Positions 55,707-64,000 of a DNA stretch of 64,000 nucleotides are shown here, one piece after another (positions within the stretch are counted from its first letter, which is position 1; the number at the start of each line of letters is the position of its first letter). The stretch comes from Neopestalotiopsis rosae. Its lineage: Eukaryota > Ascomycota > Sordariomycetes > Amphisphaeriales > Sporocadaceae. The translations under genes and the position numbers were made by a program. The notes beneath the pieces were generated by a model. That model saw only the letters and a list, made by a program, of their open reading frames with translations. It ran no database searches and was not told the DNA's origin. The stretch spans positions 806,001 through 870,000 of the forward strand of contig JALGAS010000002.1 of assembly GCA_023078685.1 (NCBI GenBank). Reading direction: 5' to 3'.

Positions 55707-58492
55707 AAACGGCGAGAGCGACGACAGTGACGATTTGAAGCGTGCCTCACTTACTCAGGGTCTAGCGGAAAGCTACGCTGCCATGCTGCTCGCTCGCTAC
55801 GTGCATTACATGTTCTGTCCGTCCATCAAAAAATCTCAAGTCTTATGCCCCAATCTTCTGTTTAAGGGGAAGAGGGGGAAACTGGCAGCAGGGCTCCAGG
55901 AGCGACAGTGTGAGCCGCAGAGGCAGGAGACTGTGCTGACCGCGGGTCTTTAGTGCCAAATGTGGATGCTCCCAGGTCCTCATCGGCAAGGTGGCGTGGC
56001 TAAAGGCTCGTCTTTTCCCCTAGTCGGTAAGGTAAGTTAGGCCTTCATCCCAGACATTTGTCAGGGGGTGTTCGAAGTCTACATGCACTATTCTTGAGAA
56101 ATGTCAGGGTCAGGGTGCTGTCAAGTGTCATGGACAAATAAATGCTGCTGCAAGAAACGAATTATCTTGTTATTATACGACTGGCGGTCTACAGCATCTC
56201 AAATAACTTTTCAATCATGAACGCTACCTATGTATGCTTTCAAAATATCTTTCATGTAGGATATACGCACACGGTAGACATGCTTCGGCCTTCTCGAACG
56301 TTACGACCGTTTGAATCCTTTTTGATATTTTTGGGTCTCTGGTAGGAAGACAACTATAATTGCCATTTGCCAAGCAAACAAACATCAACATCAGCATCCT
56401 CCGCCATGCTTGTCCGCGTGATTCCTTCCTCCTCCCCCCTTATATGCCAGAGAGATGAGTATGTCAAATAGACGCCAGAGGAGTAGTATTAGTTATTAAA
56501 GGTCTTGCTTGGGATACGTGTCTGGTGTATGTGGCAAAGGCTTGGTTGGATTGATCCTCCTTGGTAATCTCGAACTCGGGACAGTCGATTAAGGTTGTCT
56601 TTGCCATGACTCTGGCTCTGGAACCTTTTTCTCTGGCTGCAGGAACAGCACGGTAATGACTTTAGTGCAACCGTCTTTACCTGCTGTCTCCCAGCCTTCC
56701 ACCCTAAAATCCGAATTTCTTTTTCTCCCGCTAGTTCGTCTCATAAAACGCTCAGGAACAGTATTGCTAAAGTGGTGGTACACTTCCAAGTCCCCACGGC
56801 AGAGCAGGCTAGTAATGTAGACTTTGGCACCAAGGGGATGGTGTTCTTTTGGGAATACTATGTTGATACCTCGAGTAACGTTCTTGAAAGAGGTCACCAG
56901 AGAGAGACATTCGAGCCGCTGACAGTGTCACAGCACCGCCCAGCCATCCGCTCTGACAGATTGGTGACGGTGTCTGGGTTGTTCTCCCGTCGTCAATTGA
57001 ATCTTCTGGCCATACAATATGCTTTGCTTTGCTCCTCTGCTGCTTCCCAATAAGGGTGACGCAATCTACTACGGGCGTTGCACAGCCGTACACAGTAGAC
57101 TTCGTATCAACCAGTCGGCTTACTGGGCTGGCGATTGATTTAACCCATCTAGCCCCTAGCCCTGCAGCCTACGTATCATCTGGTTCTGCTAGAAAGATAG
57201 AAAATGAACGGGCGTGACAATAAAAAGGAGTGAGTGCTGGATTGGAAACTCAGATACTGTGCTTTGCTCGCATCATATGGCTTGGTGGCAGTAAACATGT
57301 CCCACTACCAACCAATGCCTTGGAACGCTGCTGTGGCGCTGCTCTTGATTACATCTGGAACTAGAGAACATGTGCTACCACTATATTAATAGTATCGGAG
57401 GAATCACCTTTGCCTTGGCTCAAGACTAACTCTCCAGTCGCTGTTCTCGTTTGACGGCCACCACCTTTTTGAGATGCGTGGCTCACGACGCACAACGGAC
57501 TTGATCCGGCCGACGCCTCCCTCTGCGCCGTCTTCTGCGCCTGGTCTGTCGATTGATAAAGTAATCAAAGAAGAAAAGTCAACACTTTTTACACGAGTTA
57601 CAACAAGCGCAAAGCAAGGAACGAACAAATAAATGGCAGATCCAGTGGGCGCAGACCCGTCTATCGGCAGTGCACAATCGTCTATTGTCGTCTATTACAT
57701 TGAATATTGGCAGGTGGGTATTGTATTTCACGGTTTTCTACAATCTAACTGGAACCCCTGTGCCGGGACCACCTTGGCACCACAATCTGAGAAGCACGAC
57801 GCCATCGAGCGTTGCAGACCCAACGTACGTTCTGGCCCAATATGATCGACACCCAGATCGCATATGGCGCTTTGCTTCAACGGTTGACGGGCTGACATTG
57901 GGGGCCCGGATCACGATATGTTTCCCGCACAGCCATCGTTTGCGTACTTCCGCCTACAGTATCTGACCTTGACAGTCGTCGCATTCATGTCTTGGATTCC
58001 CTGCGCAACATTCCATGACATGTCATCGTGTTGGCAAGAGAACAGCAACTGCAACAACGAATGAAGCCCCATCTAGGAACGATTACCTTGCCTAGGTACC
58101 ACCATTCGGTACTGGCTGCTTTGTCTTCATGCGTTGGCACTCCACACTATCAATACCTATTCTATGCAGTCTACGGACGACCCGACTGGCTTTTCCCAGT
58201 AGAGTAGAGGTCGCACATCAGGCTCGCCAGGCGTTCCTCCTCTTACTACTGTGTACATAATCTGCTCCGTGCCCTGTCATTAGAAGCGCAGGGGTCATCT
58301 ATAAAATTCGCGAATCGCTACAGGCACTGCAAAAACCTCCACGGTCTCAAATGTTTCAGCTACAGTGCACTCCACCACACCCAGGCACTCGAGAAGCCAC
58401 CATGCGGCACATGCCAAGCGAAACGGAACTGCTGGGATTCCTGGGCTGGTGCTTCTCAGTCGCACCCCAGCAGCACACATACTGTAAACACC

Positions 58493-58517
58493 CACACACA
58501 CACACACACCACACACA
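58493..58517. repeat. (CA)n microsatellite
   Basis: CA dinucleotide run with one or two interruptions, intergenic. Confidence 0.85.
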
Positions 58518-61500
58518 GTGTCTCTCTTGAGGAGCTTGGGAACAGCTTGCTAGCAAGTACTACATACTACACAAACTCCAAGCTCTCAATGCCCAAAAGT
58601 GACGGCCGCATTTCAGCATTTTTCTTGCAGACTAAAAGATCACCACTGCAATCTCGCAATATCGTTGGGCTGCACTTTGCAGTCTTGGTGTCCTGACTCT
58701 TGGCCAGAGGCATTGCACGTCATGTTCAACCGTTGACTGAGACTTCGCAGTTTCCGTGCTATTCAGAGGGTACCCCGTCATCGCTGTGGGTCGCGACACT
58801 ACACTACAATATACGTATCCTTAGTAGACTGCTGCGTTGTGATAAAATGTGCCAGTCGATATAGTCCATGCTAGTAGTTTCCAGAGTAGCCATAAAAGTA
58901 TGGGTTACACGCTTCTCCCACACCATCAGATGTGCAGCCAACTGATATCTAGTTGCATCTGATTTGGGGTAGCTGCAAGATAAACAACATCGATGCAGAG
59001 TCGAGTACTACTTCCACTTTGAACCGGAGCAACAACTACGCCCGGCACGTGTACACATGCAGACACTTATTTCCTGCTCATCATCATCACTTCCAAGAGA
59101 TTCAAGGTCGGAGAGCTCGGCATCGCCTGCATATCGGTTCTGCCAGAACAGAATTTCATTTTCTTCGAGAGCAATTTCGGGTGCATTTATCTACAATATC
59201 AGGCTCTCACGATCTCATTGACATCATTAATTACTTTTCACGCTCCCTTTTTGGCGTTATTATAACGGCATGGTCTGGAGTCAGCCCGGGTAATTCAGAT
59301 GAGAACCATCATGCACCCAATTCCCATGTTACCAGCAACAAGGGAGAGGTTTGACTAGGTAACAAGATTCATTCTTGACGGCCAGGCACTTCCGATTGGT
59401 CTTTGGGTTGGCTATATCACCAAGCCTTAACACCCTCAGCCGATAAACAAGTCGACTTTGGTCGACCACCTGCACGGAACCCGGAGTACTGATTTCCTAT
59501 TATAGCTCGGCATTCTCGTTGGCGCATCTCCTTTGCCTCGAGCAAGTTTTCAGTTGCCCGAGGCCGAGCAAGGCACGGCAGATAATGGTCTCATTTCTCG
59601 AGAGTTTTGTCTGACAAATGCTAAGCCGTTATGGTGAATTTCCAAAACTTGCTTGTCCACTAGGTCACTGGCTCGGAGCTTGGCCAGTCTTTGCCAATGT
59701 GAACCAATTGGCATTTAAGAAATTCCATGTCTCACAAATTTCCATGGCCATGTCGTGCAAATACCCCACGCAAGCAACGGGGGAATCCCACCTTGGGGAT
59801 GTCAAACGAATATACGAAGCAGGGGGTTCCGTTGAGAACTCGGGATGCCACAATGGCCAATATAACTTCAGGAAAGGCAAAGGTTCAACTCAACGAGCCT
59901 GGAACGATGCGAGTAGCCATTGCACAATCATGACGGATAACCAATCCCGCTTGTTGAGAACTACAACGAGAGTATAGTAACACGAAGAACCAGGCACGAC
60001 GCAATCACATGTTTTGCCCAGGTAGGGAATGCGGGCCCCGTTACGAAAAACACTTCTAGCTGATACTCGTTCCGTCTGTACCTGCATCAGTTCGCCCCCT
60101 TCTGCGACTTTCTTTTTCTTCTTCCCATCTCACTATGTCTGTTTACTGTGTGCCACAGAACATGCCGGTGTACCAGCATAGGCAGCATATGTACAGAGTA
60201 TATATTCGTGCCTAGCAGTACTGCTAGTCTAGGCTCTACTGCACCTAGATAAGTAAATCCGTAGTGTGTAAGTCATGGCCAGAACATATCGACTCCACCT
60301 GTCAAACTTGCAGCCGCTCGTGAGACTTTGCTGTGTCGCTGTGTCGCGCAGACGAGGCAGTGGCATTTTCCAAATCCACCAATCCCGCTTTGTAGGGAAG
60401 GACGAGGGAAAGAAGGGTGTTACGGGAAACAGCAAAGAGCCCTACGAAACAGCTAGCTTACACAAGTTCTCTCTCGTGACCATGTCGAAATGCGACCCAG
60501 CTTCGGAGGAGCAGCAGCAACAGATATACAACGCGATCTTCGGAGCTCTCTGCAAGAAAATAAGCCACAAAAATGCAAGATCGCAGCCTCAGACTGCACT
60601 GAAATTCTCGTACAACGGGTCACAGCATGATCACTTTTATGCGTCTACAGTAGAATATGAGAAGTGTTGAGTGCCCATTGATCGTCTGCACCCACCCGAA
60701 CCCCCTCCATTTCTCATGTGCACGTTTTGCTGTGGTGCACCTCTCTGCGTGTCTTGTTCGCGTTCGTATCACAGTACGTTCTACGCTCCCCTTGTTTTTG
60801 CGAAACCATTTGAATTATCGTCTCGTAGAAAGAAATAATAACAAAAGAAGAAATTCTCCGAATTACAATACCACAACGGCTCGTCGGACCCGAAAGAACG
60901 GAGATGATTCCGCCAACTTTTTGGTGGCGCTTCACGGTTAACCCCCAGATTAATGCCCCTGCTCGCCCAGGAACGCCTCCTCTCCGATCCCCCGACCCCA
61001 TAAGGGTCCTCTGGGGCAATCCTCCTCTGCTACTGTAACATCGCGCGTCGTTTAGATAACACAAGGCAGAACAAGTGCTTACTTCTATCATCTGTTCGCG
61101 GTTTCGTTTTCTTTGTTCTTTTTCGAGTCGTCGGCAGCAGATCCGTGGTTTCAAGTCGCTGCTCAGCTCGTCATGTCTAAAGTCGACGCGCATACGGATT
61201 TCTATATACATTTATTTACCTTACGCGACTTGGGGTTGCGAGCTTGCATGGCGGACTCTCACATGTCAACAACACCCAGTCATGTAATTTGTATAACATG
61301 TTATTTGACTACTGCTGCTGTTCCTGCCAAGCCATCTTGTCAAAATATACAAAATGATTCCGGCGAGCTGCTCTTCTCATTCGGGTTTCTGATAATAAGA
61401 AAAGAACTCCACACCGAAGTTCCCTCCCCCATGTCCGGGGTATATAGTGTATAATACTACTCCTTTCAGCCTCAAATGCATGCAAATAGAGCTAGCTCCA

Positions 61501-62373
61501 CCCTCCTCTTTAGGAAAGTCGGGTGTCGAGCTGCTCGCTACTCAACTACCTCTTTAGCTAGCTTGCGTTTGTTTCCTCACCCCTTGCCCACCTCGCGAAA
61601 GATTTGCGTGACACGTTTTCTCTTGCGGTGTCTTCCAGAAATCATCTTTCGTCATGTCATTGGTGGTATGGCGAATGAGAGTGTCGAGGCCAGGCTTGAT
61701 AGGCAGTTTATGGTCATGTGACATTGGAAACTTCAGTAACAAAACATTCCTGGACTTTACGTATGAGAGCGAATTACGGTCTCCTTGGGTGAGAAGAGTG
61801 AGACTGTACCGAGAATTGATGTCCACAAGAGTGAAACAAATTTGTAAAATTCGTGCTCGTAAAAACCCATGACGATACATAGTTGAATTCAAGTGCGTCT
61901 AACATGAATAACAGGATCAGCCCACTTGGATATGCCGTTTCGTAGTTTGTGTAAATGAGTATAGCGTTTCGGCGGTAAAAATCGAGTGGTCGCCAGTTTA
62001 GGGTCGCTCATATCATTGAGATGGCACCACGATCAGGCACTGCACAGTTGCTCGCATGTAATCGTAGGGGATTGCAGTTGCAAATTCATGCTCTTCAAGT
62101 ACCTTCATTTAAGGAGGTTCAATCAACAATCAGCAAGCGCGAGGGGGGCAGTTGCTAGTATGACATCTGTGGAAAGAGGAGGTAATAGGGAAGTCGCCAT
62201 GGACTTGGGCACAACACCCAAGCACAACATCAATGAACAATGTCCCTCTGGAGATACATTCTTGGGAACACCATCATATGTCAACATCCAACTTCGTGCT
62301 ACTTCTTACCTATTCACAGTACTGCCTCTATAAGCTCCTTACCTACTATACTTAGATCAACATAGTCCTGCTC

Positions 62374-64000
62374 ATGCCCATCATGAGTACTCCACAATAC
62401 CCGCCAGTCTTCCGATTGTGGACGCCAGTCACGGAGACAAAGCCGACCATGCCTGCCTCGACGCAAGGTTCGTCTGCATCAACTTTCGCCACCCGTGAGT
62501 GTTGTGATGACTGATATGCCAAGGCAGCCGCAGGTGATGCTACCTCACCATCTACTCCCAAGCCTGCGGCTGCTTGCGATTGGGATGGCGACAAGGCTGA
62601 ACCTGAGCTCGACGACCTGGCCTACCAACATGCCCCCAATGAGCCTCTGCCTACACCCCAAGCTGTTCCACGCACTCCCTCACCTGGTAAGACCTTCAAG
62701 TTAACCTGATCAGCTAGACATGCTGACTTGATGTATTCAAGAAGTGCTGCCGCCCCCCTTAGTCAATCACCCGGTAAGCTCTCTCCTGTGAGCCACTGAA
62801 ATCACCAAAGCTAATCATTTCATCAAGACTGTGCCATCGGCCACGGACTCGCCTACAGAAGCGCCCATCATCCAAGAGCCAGCACCTATGGTTGATACCA
62901 GACTTGAGTGGCACCAAAAGCACCATGCTGAGAAGGAAAAAGCCCACGATGAAAGGCACAAGGCAAGAAGAGAGGAGGATATGATAAGAAGAGAGCTCAA
63001 GAAGAAGGAAAAGTCTGAGCGAAAAGCTCGAGAACGGGCTCGGCGGGAGTCACGCAGGAGAGAGAGGCACGAGAGGAGGTCCAGAAAGAGCGAGACGAAC
63101 GAACCCAGAAAGCCTTCCATTGGAACACGACTGAAGGAGAAAGTAGAGAGCGAACTGCAAGTTCTTGCTGGCGAGGTCAAGCACTCATTTCGCAGCATCC
63201 TGCAAAGCTCTGATGGCCCAAAGCAGCCACCAAAGGAAAAGCCTCTGCATCATTGGGAACCAGTCCCAGCAACTTCTGATAACCCAGTGCCACCGAAGGG
63301 AAAAGTTGTACATCACGAGGAACCAATTCCAGTAGACCCTCTTGCACACCGCCACGAGGACACATTCACACAGGAGCATGAGATTGTCCAGGCAGCAAAG
63401 AATGCAGATGACACTGCGATCAACCTTGGTATGTGACTTCACTGTTCTGATAACCACACATCCCCAAGATGCATTAGAGCATGTTATATCCCACAACTAC
63501 CAATAATACCAGCCTTAAGAGGACTTGGGTGCTGACAAGAGAAGCAAGGTCATGATGGGACTTCAGATCGACGGCCAGCAAGTCGTGTAATCGAGTCTTC
63601 TGCCAAAAGCTCGAACAGAATGTGAGTCCGAAGGCTCAAGAAGACGCGGAGAGGTTCGTTTTTCTGACAAGCTTAAGGCAAGCTATGAGCACAGCCAATG
63701 ATCAGTCCAAGTCAACTCAGCACAACATTCATCCGGATCTAATAGGCGACAAGTACGAATGTGGTCATACCAAGGACGTGTAAGTTGGCCTTGGGTATTG
63801 GCTCTGTCAAATGCTAACATTCTCGGGATAGGGCTGATGGTAAGTCGTCAACCTTGAGCAACCAAGGCGACACTGCCAAAGTACCACCAAAGAGTCAGCC
63901 AGCTGCTCCCGGCATGTTGAAACGTGCAAGTTGTCTTTGCGGTGCTTTACCGCCAAATCCCTCCGAGTATGCCGCCGACGAACCTGGCGCCGACCTCACA
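62374..64000 (+). CDS. Multi-exon protein of unknown function, 3' end outside window
   Basis: Model: exons 62374-62494, 62534-62686, 62742-62773, 62828-63428, 63540-63621, 63678-63779, 63832-64000 (open at the edge). Frame is kept across all junctions and every intron is GT..AG; intron 1 (39 nt) is very short and the acceptor of intron 4 is uncertain. About 420 residues are visible. The N-terminal 130 residues are Pro/Ala/Thr-rich and disordered. Residues about 130-200 form a Lys/Arg/Glu-rich charged helix (HQKHHAEKEKAHDERHKARR, RESRRRERHERRSRKSE). Then come two related-looking segments (KEKPLHHWEPVPATSDNPVP and KGKVVHHEEPIPVDPLAHR). The late exons encode DKYECGHTKDV and KRASCLCGALPPNPSEYAAD, a Cys/His set that might form a small metal site completed beyond the window. 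I do not recognise the family and propose no function. Confidence 0.5.

Larger units (their letters stand above)
55048..62373. other. Second 7.3-kb gene-free stretch
   Basis: No supported gene between the LIM-RhoGAP start and the right-edge gene. The longest frames (131-165 codons, for example 60275-60670 + and 60714-61211 -) lack domains and codon bias. It contains a GAGGACGAGAAC-type repeat (55671-55706), a CA microsatellite (58493-58517), a CCTAGGTA word near 58091 and C/T-rich stretches. It could include a long RhoGAP promoter, non-coding transcripts or decayed DNA. Confidence 0.55.

Noticed and set aside
55567..55953. Frame with RTRTRTRTRT run
   Set aside because: Produced by the GAGGACGAGAAC tandem repeat; nothing else in it looks coding.
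60275..60670. 131-codon + strand frame in the right desert
   Set aside because: No domain and no supporting context; a short Gln run only.
60714..61211. 165-codon minus-strand frame in the right desert
   Set aside because: Low-quality sequence with no motif, and overlapping + strand frames are equally open.
1..64000. tRNA, 5S rRNA, CRISPR or transposon ends
   Set aside because: By eye no B-box-type GGTTCGAATCC with a matching cloverleaf, no rRNA match, no spaced direct repeats, and no terminal inverted repeats or transposase/reverse-transcriptase motifs. A covariance-model and repeat-library scan would be needed to exclude small or decayed examples.

Overview
The window is nuclear DNA from a filamentous ascomycete. 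The signs are intron-dense genes with short GT..AG introns (mostly 50-110 nt), CT-rich leaders, scattered CCTAGGTA-type intergenic motifs, and a Pezizomycotina gene set (Rga1-type LIM-RhoGAP, fungal rhodopsin-fold membrane protein, cutinase, GH76, Obg/MTG2, FYV7). Protein style points to Sordariomycetes, probably Hypocreales, but the sequence alone does not fix the genus. I saw no transposon, tRNA, rRNA or CRISPR array.

Layout. 1-9.3 kb is a compact housekeeping block: the 3' end of a CHO2 phosphatidylethanolamine methyltransferase (+), a class II aldolase/adducin-domain gene (+), the tRNA m5C methyltransferase TRM4/NCL1 (+), and convergently the mitochondrial Obg GTPase MTG2 (-). 12-17.5 kb holds a conserved unknown protein (+), BFR1 (-) and, divergently, RPB5 (+). 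19-24.4 kb holds a cytochrome P450 (+) and a seven-helix membrane protein (-) whose tail carries three copies of a D-x-G-G-L-L motif. A 7.3-kb stretch with no supported gene follows. 31.7-41.3 kb carries tubulin cofactor D (-), a GH76 mannanase-like gene (-) and a GNAT acetyltransferase (-). 42.6-50.2 kb has a decayed adenylosuccinate synthetase fragment (+), a cutinase (-), an Atos/FAM214-like gene (-) and FYV7 (+). 51.2-55 kb is a LIM-LIM-RhoGAP gene (-), followed by a second 7.3-kb gene-poor stretch. The right edge holds a multi-exon gene of unknown function that runs out of the window.

Most genes are unrelated housekeeping or cell-surface functions and do not form a biosynthetic cluster. 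Loose themes are growth and RNA (TRM4, BFR1, RPB5, FYV7), cell polarity and cytoskeleton (LIM-RhoGAP, cofactor D) and surface or secreted functions (GH76, cutinase, 7TM protein). The observations most worth a second look are: (1) a length-3n intron containing an in-frame TGA near the 3' end of the 11.97-kb gene, which hides a conserved-looking C-terminus; (2) the three acidic-dileucine-like repeats in the 7TM tail; (3) the AdSS relic; (4) the unknown Cys/His-containing gene at the right edge; and (5) the two long gene-free stretches.

All exon structures were built by eye from splice consensus and reading-frame continuity; none was checked against transcripts or databases.
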